64,000 nt of DNA from Candidatus Accumulibacter similis (GCA_013347225.1 CP054595.1:310001-374000), one strand, 5' to 3'. Counted from the stretch's first letter, positions 45,367-54,624 are shown. The notes: a model not told the origin generated them from the letters alone. Numbers and translations are program-made.

Positions 45367-46740
45367 ATGCATATTCACATCCTCGGTATCTGTGGCACCT
45401 TCATGGCCGGCGTGGCGCAGCTGGCGCGTGCTGCCGGGCATCGTGTGACCGGTTGCGACAGCGGCGTTTACCCGCCGATGAGCAGCCAGCTGGCAGCGGC
45501 CGAGATCGAGGTCATCGAAGGTTACGAGGCAGCGCAGACGGCGATCGATCCGGACTGCTTCGTGGTCGGCAACGCCATCTCGCGCGGCAACCCGCTGCTG
45601 GAGGAAATCCTGGACCGCAATCTGCCCTTCGTCTCCGGTCCGCAATGGCTGGCCGAGCACGTACTGCGGCAGCGCTGGGTTCTGGCGGTCGCCGGCACAC
45701 ACGGCAAGACGACCACCGCCGCCATGCTTGCCTGGATCCTCGAGGACGCGGGACTCAGCCCCGGCTTCCTGATAGGTGGCGTGCCGCTGAACTTCGGCGT
45801 TTCGGCGCGTCTGCCCGGCGAGCTCAGGAGGTCGCCCTTCTTCGTCATCGAGGCCGACGAATACGATACGGCCTTCTGCGACAAGCGCTCGAAGTTCGTG
45901 CACTACCGCCCGCGGACGGCCATCCTGAACAACCTGGAGTTCGACCATGCCGACATCTTTGCCGATCTGGCGGCGATCGAGACACAGTTCCACCATTTCG
46001 TGCGCACCCTGCCACGCTCAGGCCTGATCGTCGCGAACGCCGCCGAAACCAGTCTCGAACGGGTGCTCGCTCGCGGTTGCTGGACACCGGTCGAGCGCTT
46101 CAACGACGCTGCCGGCTGGTACGCAGAGGGAAGCGATGGCGACGGAAGCCTGCAGCTCAGGCAGGCCGGCGAGTTGATCGGCAGCACGAGCTGGCATCTG
46201 AGCGGAGCGCACAATCGCAACAACGCCGTCGCCGCCCTGCTCGCCGCTCGCCACGCCGGCGTGCCGCTGACGCGCGGACTGCAGGCGCTGCAAAGCTTCA
46301 CCAACGTCAAGCGCCGTCTCGAGCACCGCGGCACGGCGGCCGGGGTGACGGTCTACGACGATTTCGCCCACCATCCGACGGCAATCGCGACGACCGTCAA
46401 AGGTCTGCGCAACAAGGTGGGCAGCCGCCGCATCCTGGCGGTCATCGAGCCGCGCTCGAACACGATGAAACTGGGGGTGATGAAGGACTTGCTGCCGACC
46501 AGCCTGGGCGAAGCCGACCTGGTGTTCTGCTACAGCGCCGGCCTCGGCTGGAATGCTGCCGAAGCGCTGGCGCCGCTCGGCAGCCGGCTGCGGGTGGACG
46601 ATGACCTCGATCGCCTGGTCGAGCACGTCAGGGCGGCCAGCAGGCCTGGGGATCAGGTACTGGTCATGAGCAACGGCGGCTTCGGGGGCGTGCACGACAA
46701 GCTGCTTGCCGCGCTTGCCGGGGGGCAGGAACAGGCCTGA
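45367..46740 (+). CDS. mpl: UDP-N-acetylmuramate:L-alanyl-gamma-D-glutamyl-meso-diaminopimelate ligase
   Basis: A 457-aa Mur-ligase starting MHIHILGICGTFMAGVAQLA at 45367. The ATP loop is AGTHGKTTTAAMLAW, the Mur-core motifs include IEADEYDTAFCDKRSKF and LEFDHADIF, and HLSGAHNRNNAVAALLAARH and VYDDFAHHPTAIATTVKGLR mark the Mpl class. It joins recycled murein tripeptide to UDP-MurNAc. It is the only Mur ligase in the window, standing apart from a mur cluster as usual. Confidence 0.97.
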   Translation: MHIHILGICGTFMAGVAQLARAAGHRVTGCDSGVYPPMSSQLAAAEIEVIEGYEAAQTAIDPDCFVVGNAISRGNPLLEEILDRNLPFVSGPQWLAEHVLRQRWVLAVAGTHGKTTTAAMLAWILEDAGLSPGFLIGGVPLNFGVSARLPGELRRSPFFVIEADEYDTAFCDKRSKFVHYRPRTAILNNLEFDHADIFADLAAIETQFHHFVRTLPRSGLIVANAAETSLERVLARGCWTPVERFNDAAGWYAEGSDGDGSLQLRQAGELIGSTSWHLSGAHNRNNAVAALLAARHAGVPLTRGLQALQSFTNVKRRLEHRGTAAGVTVYDDFAHHPTAIATTVKGLRNKVGSRRILAVIEPRSNTMKLGVMKDLLPTSLGEADLVFCYSAGLGWNAAEALAPLGSRLRVDDDLDRLVEHVRAASRPGDQVLVMSNGGFGGVHDKLLAALAGGQEQA

Positions 46741-46798
46741 GCGCAGCCCCCGTCGGCAGTCCACCCCTGCCTGCGGCGGCGCAACCCCGCGCGGCAGG

Positions 46799-47692
46799 TC
46801 AGAGCGCGTGATCGATCAGCAGGGCAGCGAAGAGCAGGGCGAGGTAGATGATCGACCAGCGGAAGGCCTTGCGCGCCGCCAGGTCCGAGTAATTGCGCCA
46901 GATGGTCCAGGCGTGGGCCAGGAAGATTCCGTTGAGGGCAACCGCGACCACCAGGTACAGCAGGCCGCTCATCCCGATCGCGTAGGGGACCAGCGTCACC
47001 GCGCTCAGGCCCAGCGTGTAAAGGAAGACGTGGCGGCGGGTGTACGCCGCACCGTGGGTCACCGGCAGCATCGGCAACCCGGCGGCCTCGTACTCGCGGG
47101 CACGGTAGAGTGCCAGCGACCAGAAGTGCGGTGGCGTCCAGACGAAGATGATCAGGAAGAGCAGCCACGCTTCCGCCGGCGCCTGTCCGGTCACTGCCGC
47201 CCAGCCCAGGACCGGCGGCATCGCCCCAGCCGCACCGCCGATGACGATGTTCTGCGAGGTGCGCGGCTTCAGGTACAGCGTGTAGACCACCGCATAGCCG
47301 ACGAAGGTAATCAGGGTCAGCCACATCGTCACCGGATTGACGAAACGGTAGAGGATCGACAACCCTGCCCCGCCGAGGATTCCGGAGAAAAAGAAGGTCT
47401 CGAAGGCGCTGACCTCGCCAAGCGGCAGCGGCCGCGCCCGCGTGCGCGCCATGCGCGCGTCGATGTGCTCCTCGACGAGGCAGTTGATGGCCGCCGCGGC
47501 ACCGGCGACGAAGGCGATGCCGATGGTCGCAAAGGCGAGCACCGGCATCGGCACCGGCCCGGGCGAGGCCAGGAACATGCCGATGACGGCGCAAAAGACG
47601 ATCAGCGACACCACACGCGGTTTGGTCAGCGCGACGAAAGCGCGCACGCGCTGCAACGTCGGCTGCAGAAGTAGAGAAGTCGTGGCTTTCAT
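46799..47692 (-). CDS. cyoE: Haem O synthase (protoheme IX farnesyltransferase)
   Basis: A 297-aa integral membrane UbiA-family prenyltransferase with about eight or nine segments. The first Asp-rich box is [20 protein letters not shown] (N-x3-D-type), the second [20 protein letters not shown]. It converts haem b to haem o for the cytochrome oxidase encoded just to the right. It opens the cluster with a SCO protein and subunits I, II and III on the same strand. Confidence 0.96.
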   Translation of the reverse strand: MKATTSLLLQPTLQRVRAFVALTKPRVVSLIVFCAVIGMFLASPGPVPMPVLAFATIGIAFVAGAAAAINCLVEEHIDARMARTRARPLPLGEVSAFETFFFSGILGGAGLSILYRFVNPVTMWLTLITFVGYAVVYTLYLKPRTSQNIVIGGAAGAMPPVLGWAAVTGQAPAEAWLLFLIIFVWTPPHFWSLALYRAREYEAAGLPMLPVTHGAAYTRRHVFLYTLGLSAVTLVPYAIGMSGLLYLVVAVALNGIFLAHAWTIWRNYSDLAARKAFRWSIIYLALLFAALLIDHAL

Positions 47693-47881
47693 GAACTCTT
47701 ATGCGATCCAGATGGTCAGCGAGTTTAACACCAGAAAAGACGTGATCGTGCTGGCTTCGGCGCCTCGGATGCGTGAGCGCAGCCGCCGCGGTCGCCTGGC
47801 CTTCGCCGGAACGAGCGCCGCAAAACGGCACGCCCGCCGCCCGGCGCCTGCTTCTTCACACGGCGCGGTTGCCGCAGCACC

Positions 47882-48517
47882 TCATGGCACCAATGCAAGG
47901 TAATCGTGCAACATCGCCGGCACTGCCTGCGGCGCCGGGAAAACGGCCTTCGGACGGCCACGCGGATCGATCAGGTAGATCGCCGCCGAATGGTCGACGG
48001 CGTAATCTGCCTTGCCCTCCTTGTCGTGGCGCGAGTAGTAAACGCCGAGATGCTGCACCAGTGGCGCCAGTCCGGCGTCGTCAGCGGTGGCACCGATGAA
48101 GTCGGGGTCGAACGCGTTCGTGTAGCGGCGCAGGGTCTGCGGGTCGTCGCGCGGGTCCACGGAAACCATCAACACCTGCGGCAGGACAACGGCTCGCTCG
48201 GCCAGCATGCTCTTGAGCTCCTTCAGCTGGTAGAGGGCAGTTGGACAGATGTCCGGGCAGAAGGTATAGCCGAAGAAGAGCAGCGTCCAGCGCCCCGTGA
48301 AGTCACGGTTGGCAAATTTCCCGCCCTCGCGAAGCAGTTCAAAGGCGGGCAACGGCCGCTCGTCATCCAGCACCATCGCCGACTGCAGCCTCATCTGCGC
48401 CGGGTTCAGAGGGGCCACCCCACGCTCTACAGACAAGGCACGCCAGATGAGGCCTGCTGCGACGAGCAGCAGAAGTGCGCCTGCAGCCATTGCGGCCAGC
48501 CACCAGCGCCTGCTCAT
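47882..48517 (-). CDS. SCO1/SenC copper chaperone
   Basis: A 211-aa protein starting MSRRWWLAAMAAGALLLLVA at 48517, with one N-terminal membrane anchor. The thioredoxin-like domain has FFGYTFCPDICPTAL with the CxxxC copper site and YAVDHSAAIYLIDPRG with the third ligand His. It delivers copper to the CuA site of cytochrome oxidase. A second, distinct SCO protein is coded at the other end of the cluster. Confidence 0.94.
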   Translation of the reverse strand: MSRRWWLAAMAAGALLLLVAAGLIWRALSVERGVAPLNPAQMRLQSAMVLDDERPLPAFELLREGGKFANRDFTGRWTLLFFGYTFCPDICPTALYQLKELKSMLAERAVVLPQVLMVSVDPRDDPQTLRRYTNAFDPDFIGATADDAGLAPLVQHLGVYYSRHDKEGKADYAVDHSAAIYLIDPRGRPKAVFPAPQAVPAMLHDYLALVP

Positions 48518-48584
48518 CCCGGTCGCCGAAAAGCCACTGGCGCTGGCGAAAGGGCGCCAGCAGCGGCGCCCGATCCGCACAGAC

Positions 48585-50159
48585 TCAGCGCTTGTTGTCG
48601 TAGGCGTAAGGCGTCCACTCCTCACTGACGCTCGGCGGCGACGGCCAGTTGCCATGCGGCGGCGGCGATACCGTGGTCCATTCGAGGGACATCGACTTCC
48701 ATGGATTGTCGCCAGCCGGTGCACCCTTCATGGCGCCGATGATCCAGTTCAGCAGGGCAATGGCAAAGCCGACGCCGAGAATGGCCGCTCCCAGCGTCAT
48801 CAACTGATGCGCGCCCTCGAATTGCGAGAAATGCGAATAGTCGTAGTAACGGCGCGGCATTCCCTTGACACCGATGTCCATCATCGTCCAGAAGACGATG
48901 TTGGTGCCAACGAAGGTGACCCAGAAACCCAGCTTGCCCCAGAACTCGTTGTACATGCGGCCGGTGATCTTCGGAAACCAGTAGTAGACGCCGGCGAAGA
49001 TCGAGAAGGTCCCGGCAACCGCCATTACATAGTGGAAGTGCCCGACAACGTAGTAGGTATCCGAGAGATGCAGCGTCAGGGAGGTCAGAGCGAGCGGGAT
49101 ACCGGTCAGGCCGCCGATGAGGAAGAGAAACAACACGCCGAGAGCATACAGCATCGGCGTCTCGAACGTGATCGACCCCTTGTACAGCGTGCCGACCAGG
49201 CCGATCAGCATGAGGCCGACGGGAACCGAGATCATCAGCGTGGTGACCATCTGACCAATGCGGATCCAGTCCACCATGCCGGTCACGTAGAGGTGATGGA
49301 CCCATACGACGCCCGACAGGAGGATGATGCCGCCGATGCCGCCGTAGACCACCGCCTTGTAGTTGAACACCCGGTTCTTGGCAAAGGTCGCGACGATCTC
49401 GAACAGGACGCCGAAGAAGGGCAGGAAGATGACGTAGACGGCTGGGTGCGAGTAGAACCAGAAGAGGTTCTGGTAGGTCAGGACGTCGCCACCGCGCGTC
49501 GGATCGAAAAAGTGCGTTCCCAGATACTTGTCCATGCTGATCAGTGTCACCGCCGTACCCAGAACGGGAACGAAGATGAGTTGCAGGATGAAGGCGCCGA
49601 GCGTGCACCAGACAAAGATGTTGAGCTTGTTCCAGGTCAGTCCCGGCGCACGCATGTAAGCAATGGTCGTCAGGAAGTTGACGCCGCCGATGATCGACGC
49701 GAAGCCGAGGATCAGCACCGTGAAGGAGTAGAGGGCGGTATTGCCGGCGGTGATCGTCGAGTATGGCGGATAGCCGGTCCACATGACGTCCGGCGGATCG
49801 GGAATGAAGAAGGTGAGCAGCGCGAGAATGATGCCGACGTAGAACAGCCACACCGACAGGGCGTTGACGCGTGGGAAGGCGACGTCCTTGGCGCCGATCA
49901 TCAGCGGAATGCAGTAGTTGGCAAAGAATCCGGTCAACGCCGGGATCTGGAAGCCGAGAATCATCACTGCCCCGTGCGCATAGAGCCAGACGTTGTAGCT
50001 CGACGGATTGCTGGTGATCGTTGGTCCCAGCGTAGACAGCTCGATGCGCATCAACAGCGCCATGACCCCGGCAACGATGAAAGCAGCCATGGAGCCGATC
50101 AGATACAGCACTCCAACGCGCTTGTGGTCAGTGGTGAATATCCATTCTTTCAGATTCAT
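48585..50159 (-). CDS. ctaD: Cytochrome c oxidase subunit I, A2-like with altered K-channel
   Basis: A 524-aa haem-copper oxidase subunit. MNLKEWIFTTDHKRVGVLYL at 50159 follows a GGGAGG. Twelve membrane segments are expected. Haem a and CuB ligands are recognisable (AHGAVM H62, SHPAVY H238 with cross-linked-type Y242, VHH 288-289, HFHYVM near the end). The D-channel entry Asp (D92 in GAKDVAFPR) is present, but the channel-end Glu is replaced by the YS motif WFYSHPAVY, as in A2-type oxidases, and the K-channel Lys position reads VGLMLIG (M317). It is the catalytic subunit of a proton-pumping terminal oxidase. Confidence 0.95.
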   Translation of the reverse strand: MNLKEWIFTTDHKRVGVLYLIGSMAAFIVAGVMALLMRIELSTLGPTITSNPSSYNVWLYAHGAVMILGFQIPALTGFFANYCIPLMIGAKDVAFPRVNALSVWLFYVGIILALLTFFIPDPPDVMWTGYPPYSTITAGNTALYSFTVLILGFASIIGGVNFLTTIAYMRAPGLTWNKLNIFVWCTLGAFILQLIFVPVLGTAVTLISMDKYLGTHFFDPTRGGDVLTYQNLFWFYSHPAVYVIFLPFFGVLFEIVATFAKNRVFNYKAVVYGGIGGIILLSGVVWVHHLYVTGMVDWIRIGQMVTTLMISVPVGLMLIGLVGTLYKGSITFETPMLYALGVLFLFLIGGLTGIPLALTSLTLHLSDTYYVVGHFHYVMAVAGTFSIFAGVYYWFPKITGRMYNEFWGKLGFWVTFVGTNIVFWTMMDIGVKGMPRRYYDYSHFSQFEGAHQLMTLGAAILGVGFAIALLNWIIGAMKGAPAGDNPWKSMSLEWTTVSPPPHGNWPSPPSVSEEWTPYAYDNKR

Positions 50160-50179
50160 GTCCAGCGTCCTCCCGTCAC

Positions 50180-50971
50180 TCAACTACTTTTCTTGGCAGC
50201 AGCCCCGCCCGCTTCATACCATCGCTTGAACTCTTCCGGCGTCTTGACGATCACGCGGCCCGCCATGTACGAGTGCATCACGCCACAGTATTCAGCGCAG
50301 GTGACCACATGCTCCTTGCCGGCCTCTCTGGGCAGGAACCAGAGATAGGTCGTGCGGCCCGGCATCGAGTCTTCCTTCACCCGGAAGTCCGGAATGAAGT
50401 GGCTGTGGAGCGTGTCACGACTCGTCATGCGCAGCAGTACCGCCTTGCCCGCGGGGACGATCAGTTCGTTCTGCGTCTGCATCCCGTTCGGATAGGTGTA
50501 GTCCCAGCTGTACATCCCCGACTCGAGATGGACCTCGAGACGATCGGCCGGGACGTCGCGGTACTTGTTCCAGAGCACCCAGCCGTTGGCCGCGAGGAAG
50601 AAGTCGTCAGCCAGGAAGACGAAGGCCGGAATGACCGCCCAGCCGATCGCCGCGGCAGGCGACAGCTTGGGCCCGCTACCCACCTGTGGTCCACCCGGCA
50701 CGCGTCGATAGCGCCAGATGAAGTAGGCCGTCATCAGGGCAAAGAGGATGCCGATCACCGTGATGTCGATGAGCACCTCCTTCCAGAGGTAATCCCATCC
50801 TGGAGCCGGATCGGTGATCCGGGCCTCGCCCTGATGCAGATACTGGAGCTTCGAGACATTGCCCGACCCCGGGCCCTGGCCACTGCTCTGCCCATCCCCA
50901 CCTGCCGCCATCGCAACGCTGCTGACCGCGATCAGAGCCGTCGCTGCCCAGTGCTTGAGTATGCTATTCAT
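50180..50971 (-). CDS. ctaC: Cytochrome c oxidase subunit II
   Basis: A 263-aa protein with a signal sequence (AATALIAVSSVAMA), two membrane segments (around 68-90 and 110-130) and a periplasmic cupredoxin domain. The CuA ligands are seen in TLHSHFIPDFRVKE (His) and CAEYCGVMHSYM (Cys, Glu, Cys, His, Met). No cytochrome c domain is fused. It receives electrons from cytochrome c and passes them to subunit I, encoded 20 bp downstream. Confidence 0.96.
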   Translation of the reverse strand: MNSILKHWAATALIAVSSVAMAAGGDGQSSGQGPGSGNVSKLQYLHQGEARITDPAPGWDYLWKEVLIDITVIGILFALMTAYFIWRYRRVPGGPQVGSGPKLSPAAAIGWAVIPAFVFLADDFFLAANGWVLWNKYRDVPADRLEVHLESGMYSWDYTYPNGMQTQNELIVPAGKAVLLRMTSRDTLHSHFIPDFRVKEDSMPGRTTYLWFLPREAGKEHVVTCAEYCGVMHSYMAGRVIVKTPEEFKRWYEAGGAAAKKSS

Positions 50972-51782
50972 GCAACCTCCCGAACCTCCTCCGATATCCC
51001 CATGCTCCCAAGCCCATCAAGGCGAGACCCAGGAACAGGGACCCTACACCCGCGAGCAGCGAGTAATTCAGTTGATACGTGCCTTCTTCATAGTTGTAGC
51101 TGAAGCACGCGCCGGTCACGATGTCAAAGACTGCCGTCGAGTTGGCGATGCGCTCCCAATCGGCTTCGGTCAGCGCCAGTTCGATCGCCCTGGCGTCCAT
51201 CCGCGTGCCGTAGATGTAGCGCGCAACCCGGCCTTCCGGTGTGACGAAAACCAGCACGTTCGGATGCAGGAAGGCCTTCGCCGCATCCGACCAGAAAAAA
51301 CGAAACCCCACGCTGCCGACAAAGGCAGCAACATCGTTGCCGGCAAGGACGGCATGCCGCCAGCCGTCGCGCCATCCCTCAGGGATGCCCCCGCTCTTGC
51401 GCAGGAAGTCGGCCGCCGTGGCGCTCGAATCGCGCTGGTCGAAGGACACGGTCAGCACCCGGTAGTCGGCGCCCAGCCGGAAGCGCTCGACCCTCGCCAA
51501 CACCTTCGCCAGCTCCATGTTCATCGTCGGGCAGGTGCCATCGCAGCCGTAGTAGGACAGCAGGAGGATCAGCGGCTTGCCGAACATCTGCCCCAGCCGG
51601 AAGCTCTGCCCGTCGCTGTCTGTGAGAGCCACCGCACGGTCCAGCCGCGCACCGAGAAACTGCGGTTCGTCGATGCGCATGATGGAGGTGTCCGGCGAAC
51701 TGTTGCGGGTTGGCTCGCCGACTGCGTACGCGAATGCCGACACCGCTACCAGAAGTAGACTTGCGAGACGACGAAGAACCAA
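50964..51782 (-). CDS. SCO1-like protein with C-terminal membrane anchor
   Basis: A 272-aa protein. I chose the TTG at 51782, which gives a signal sequence (RLASLLLVAVSAFAYAVGE) and overlaps the end of subunit III by 37 bp. ATG 51680 (MRIDEPQFLGARLDRAV) is a shorter alternative. LLSYYGCDGTCPTMNMELAK has the CxxxC copper site and FLHPNVLVFVTPEGRVARYI the His. Unlike the other SCO it ends in a membrane helix (LLAGVGSLFLGLALMGLGAW). It probably matures CuA. It overlaps the subunit II start by 8 bp. Confidence 0.88.
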   Translation of the reverse strand: MVLRRLASLLLVAVSAFAYAVGEPTRNSSPDTSIMRIDEPQFLGARLDRAVALTDSDGQSFRLGQMFGKPLILLLSYYGCDGTCPTMNMELAKVLARVERFRLGADYRVLTVSFDQRDSSATAADFLRKSGGIPEGWRDGWRHAVLAGNDVAAFVGSVGFRFFWSDAAKAFLHPNVLVFVTPEGRVARYIYGTRMDARAIELALTEADWERIANSTAVFDIVTGACFSYNYEEGTYQLNYSLLAGVGSLFLGLALMGLGAWGYRRRFGRLHE

Positions 51783-52519
51783 ATGATGTCCACGAAGTGC
51801 CAGTAGAGGCTGGCTGGCCGCCAGAACCCCGCCGGGATGGTGCCTTTCAGGGCAGGAAAGAGCCCGGCGGTGAAGATCGCCAGGCCGACGATGACGTGCG
51901 AAGCGTGCAGCCCGGTGATCGAGTAAAAGGTCGTTCCGAAGCTGTTGCTCGAGATGGTGAAGCCTTCCTTGATCAGGTGACCCCACTCGTAGATCGACAT
52001 GCCGAGAAATGTGAAGCCGAGCAGCATGGTCAGCAGCAACCACTTGAGAACGGTTCCCCGATCGCCGCGATGCATCGCCTCCTCCTCCGCCATGTGGATG
52101 GTGAACGATGAGGAAACGAGGATCACGGTCATCACCAATGGGTAGGCGATCGGCAATGTCGGCGTCCCGGCGGGAGGCCAGGAAGGGGCCGAAAGGCGCA
52201 TGTACCAGTAGTAGACGAAGAAGGTGGCGAAGATCATCGCCTCGGCGAGGATGAACCAGCCCATCGCGCCATACGAGAGGCCCTCACCCTTGCCGATCGC
52301 CTCGTTGGTCCAGCCGGCAACGCCACCGAGGATCATCGGCACGCCCAGGCCAAAGGCGATCAGGGCAGCAAAGGGCATGTGATAGACGAACTGGAAGCAG
52401 AAGGCCAGGCTCCAGGCGAAAACGCCAATACTGATGATCGCCGGCCAGATGCTGTAGTCCCAGTGGGCGTGGGCGTGGCCGTGGCCGGCATGGTGGTGGG
52501 CAGCATCGTACTGCGACAT
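51746..52519 (-). CDS. ctaE: Cytochrome c oxidase subunit III
   Basis: A 257-aa protein starting MSQYDAAHHHAGHGHAHAHW at 52519 behind GGGAGG. A His-rich N-terminus is followed by about six or seven membrane segments. GMGWFILAEAMIFATFFVYY-like Glu and SITGLHASHVIVGLAIFTAG with YWHFVDIIWFFVVSQVYFW at the end are the family signature. It stabilises subunit I and supports proton uptake. First gene of the oxidase operon. Confidence 0.96.
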   Translation of the reverse strand: MSQYDAAHHHAGHGHAHAHWDYSIWPAIISIGVFAWSLAFCFQFVYHMPFAALIAFGLGVPMILGGVAGWTNEAIGKGEGLSYGAMGWFILAEAMIFATFFVYYWYMRLSAPSWPPAGTPTLPIAYPLVMTVILVSSSFTIHMAEEEAMHRGDRGTVLKWLLLTMLLGFTFLGMSIYEWGHLIKEGFTISSNSFGTTFYSITGLHASHVIVGLAIFTAGLFPALKGTIPAGFWRPASLYWHFVDIIWFFVVSQVYFW

Positions 52520-52610
52520 CGCGAATCCTCCCTTCGTGGTCCCTGTTTGACGGCGGGCGCTCCTCGAGCCCGGTTGCCAGCCAGGCGGCGACTCTTCATA
52601 ATGCCCGGCC

Positions 52611-52627
52611 TGTGACAAATTGTCGCA
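52611..52627. promoter_or_regulatory. Palindrome between the oxidase operon and the cytochrome c gene
   Basis: TGTGACAA-A-TTGTCGCA has 7 of 8 pairs matching. It lies in the divergent region between subunit III and the dihaem cytochrome. The half-sites resemble the GTCGCA-type boxes of RegA/PrrA/RoxR redox regulators. The assignment is tentative. Confidence 0.35.
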
Positions 52628-52695
52628 GAATTATGACAGAATGTACGGCGTCGTGCAAAGTCTCGTTTTTGCCCTGTGGGGAGGAAGGAAGGAAC

Positions 52696-53355
52696 ATGTT
52701 CAAGACCGCGTCCATGCTGGGAATGGCGTTTCTTGGGGTCACCGGTGCCGCGCTCGCCGCAGGGAACGCTGAGCTCGGTCAGGCCAAGGCGGAAGTCTGT
52801 GCCGCGTGCCACGGCCCCGATGGCAACAGCATCGCGCTGCCGCCGCCGGCCGATCCGTGGCCGAAGCTCGCTGGTCAGCTGCCCGAGTATGTCATCAAGC
52901 AGGTACACGACTTCAAGTCAGGACGGCGCAAGAACGAACAGATGTCACCGCAGGCCCAGGCCGTCGCCGAAGCCGATCTGGCGGACATCGCCGCCTACTT
53001 TGCCAAGCACAGGATGACGGCCAACGAAGTGAGCGACAAGGGTCTCCTGGCCAAGGGAGAGCAGCTCTTCTTCAAGGGCAAGGGCCGCCCGCAGGTGGTG
53101 CCGGCGTGCATCGGCTGCCACGGCCGATCGGGTGAGGGAAATCGCGACTGGGGCAAGCTGATGAGCAAGGCACCCACCGTCCTGGCGCCGGCGATCGGCG
53201 GCCAGCATGCGAACTATCTGGAGAAGCAGCTCAAGGCGTACAAGGATGGCAGCCGCAACAATGACGAAGGCAGAGTAATGCGGGACATCGCCGCACGCCT
53301 CAGCGATGCCGAAATCGCCGCCGTTGCCGAATATGCAGCGACGCGCGGCAAATAG
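52696..53355 (+). CDS. Dihaem cytochrome c (c4-like)
   Basis: A 219-aa protein starting MFKTASMLGMAFLGVTGAAL at 52696 with a purine-rich GGAAGGAAGGAA ahead. A cleavable signal peptide ends near AALA. Two haem-binding CxxCH sites, CAACHGPDG and CIGCHGRSG, each have a later Met ligand candidate. The size and spacing match cytochrome c4, an electron carrier to terminal oxidases. It is divergent from the cox operon, to which it likely donates electrons. Confidence 0.93.
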   Translation: MFKTASMLGMAFLGVTGAALAAGNAELGQAKAEVCAACHGPDGNSIALPPPADPWPKLAGQLPEYVIKQVHDFKSGRRKNEQMSPQAQAVAEADLADIAAYFAKHRMTANEVSDKGLLAKGEQLFFKGKGRPQVVPACIGCHGRSGEGNRDWGKLMSKAPTVLAPAIGGQHANYLEKQLKAYKDGSRNNDEGRVMRDIAARLSDAEIAAVAEYAATRGK

Positions 53356-53436
53356 CCTCGCGGGTGTGTCGGCGGTGGCCTGAGTTGTGGCGAGCACCAG
53401 CCACGAGCTTGGGGAAGATCGCTGGCTGGGGCGGGC

Positions 53437-54300
53437 CTAGCGACCCCCGGGCACCATGGGCTCCAGGATGGTGCGCATTTTCTGCATCGCCTTGACTTCG
53501 ATCTGCCGGATGCGCTCGGCGGAAACGCCGAACTCGACCGCAAGCTCGTGCAGCGTTGCTGGGTGCTCGTCGTTCAGCCAGCGCGCTTCGACGATTCGCC
53601 GGCTGCGCGGATCAAGACCAGCGAGCGCGGTCTGCAGACCATCCTGCTGCAGCTGATCGCGCGCCCGTCCCTCGAGCACCCGCATCGGCTCGCTCGACGC
53701 GTCGGCGAGGTAGTCGATCGGCGCAAATGCGCTCTCGTCGTTGCTGTCGCCCTCGAGCGCCAGATCGTTCCCGGCCATGCGCGAGTCCATTTCGACGACA
53801 TCTTCCGGCTTGACGCTCAAGCGGTGGGCAATGTCCGCCACCTGGGCCTGGCTCAGTGAATCGCTGCTGCCTTTCATGCTGCGCAGGTTGAAGAACAGTT
53901 TGCGCTGCGCCTTGGTCGTCGCGACCTTGACCATCCGCCAGTTCCTAAGGATGTACTCGTGGATCTCGGCCTTGATCCAGTGGATGGCAAAGGAAACCAG
54001 GCGCACCCCATGCCCCGGGTCGAAGCGCTTGACGGCCTTCATCAGCCCGATGTTGCCTTCCTGAATGAGGTCTGCGTGCGGCAGGCCGTAGCCCAGATAG
54101 CCGCGCGCCACGGCGATCACAAGCCGAAGATGCGAAAGAACCAGCTGCCGCGCAGCGTCAAGATCGTCTTCCTCCCGGAAACGGGTGGCAAGGCGAAGCT
54201 CCTCCTCCGCGCTCAACATCGGGATGCGCCGCACCGCCTGAATGTACGAATCGATGCTGCCGGCAGCGGAAACCGCCGGCATGGTCAGGGCGTGGGTCAT
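53437..54300 (-). CDS. rpoH: RNA polymerase heat-shock sigma factor sigma32
   Basis: A 287-aa protein. GGAGG is 10 nt before the ATG at 54300, and a second ATG at 54309 lies too close to it, so the former is preferred. Region 2.2 is LIQEGNIGLMKAVKRFDPGHG, region 2.4 GVRLVSFAIHWIKAEIHEYI, the sigma32-specific box QRKLFFNLR follows, and region 4.2 is LHELAVEFGVSAERIRQIEV. The leader contains a CIRCE element overlapping a TTAGCA-18-TAGAAT promoter, so HrcA repression of the sigma factor itself is likely. Confidence 0.96.
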   Translation of the reverse strand: MTHALTMPAVSAAGSIDSYIQAVRRIPMLSAEEELRLATRFREEDDLDAARQLVLSHLRLVIAVARGYLGYGLPHADLIQEGNIGLMKAVKRFDPGHGVRLVSFAIHWIKAEIHEYILRNWRMVKVATTKAQRKLFFNLRSMKGSSDSLSQAQVADIAHRLSVKPEDVVEMDSRMAGNDLALEGDSNDESAFAPIDYLADASSEPMRVLEGRARDQLQQDGLQTALAGLDPRSRRIVEARWLNDEHPATLHELAVEFGVSAERIRQIEVKAMQKMRTILEPMVPGGR

Positions 54301-54338
54301 GTCAGTCATTCCTCCTGCAAGCTTCTCAAATAATCATT

Positions 54339-54365
54339 CTAGCACTCGGCGCATGAGAGTGCTAA
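54339..54365 (-). promoter_or_regulatory. CIRCE element (HrcA operator) in front of rpoH
   Basis: CTAGCACTC-N9-GAGTGCTAA differs in one base from the consensus TTAGCACTC-N9-GAGTGCTAA. On the coding strand it overlaps a TTAGCA (-35) and TAGAAT (-10) pair spaced by 18 bp, and is followed by the ribosome site of rpoH. Confidence 0.88.
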
Positions 54366-54624
54366 TTGCAAGAAAGGTTCGCACACTCAGCGCAGCGGGC
54401 TTGGACAGACTGCTCTGCCACCCCACGGCGGCGGTCGCCGGGGGAGGGGGCACGCATCGACGCCGCGGCCCCCCGCACGGCTCCAGCAGCTGGTCCGCGC
54501 CGCACTGAAAAAAAACTTGCTGGAAATGTAAGCAATTCCTCGATTCGCGCGTCTAAACGCTGTCAGGCAATCGGGCGCAGCAGGGCCAAGTCTGACCCAC
54601 CCCATCCACCAAAAGGAGAAACAC
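54366..54624. other. Region between rpoH and the bufferin operon
   Basis: About 260 bp. It holds the upstream edge of the rpoH promoter and, at its right end, an ECF-like promoter and AAAGGAG ribosome site of the next operon. Its GC-rich middle contains no gene. Confidence 0.6.
54527..54556 (+). promoter_or_regulatory. ECF-sigma-like promoter of the bufferin operon
   Basis: TGTAAG (54527-54532) and CGTCTAA (54550-54556) are 17 bp apart, the spacing and CGTC core of many ECF sigma factor promoters. No ECF gene is in the window. The expected ligand would be a metal or redox signal. Confidence 0.4.
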
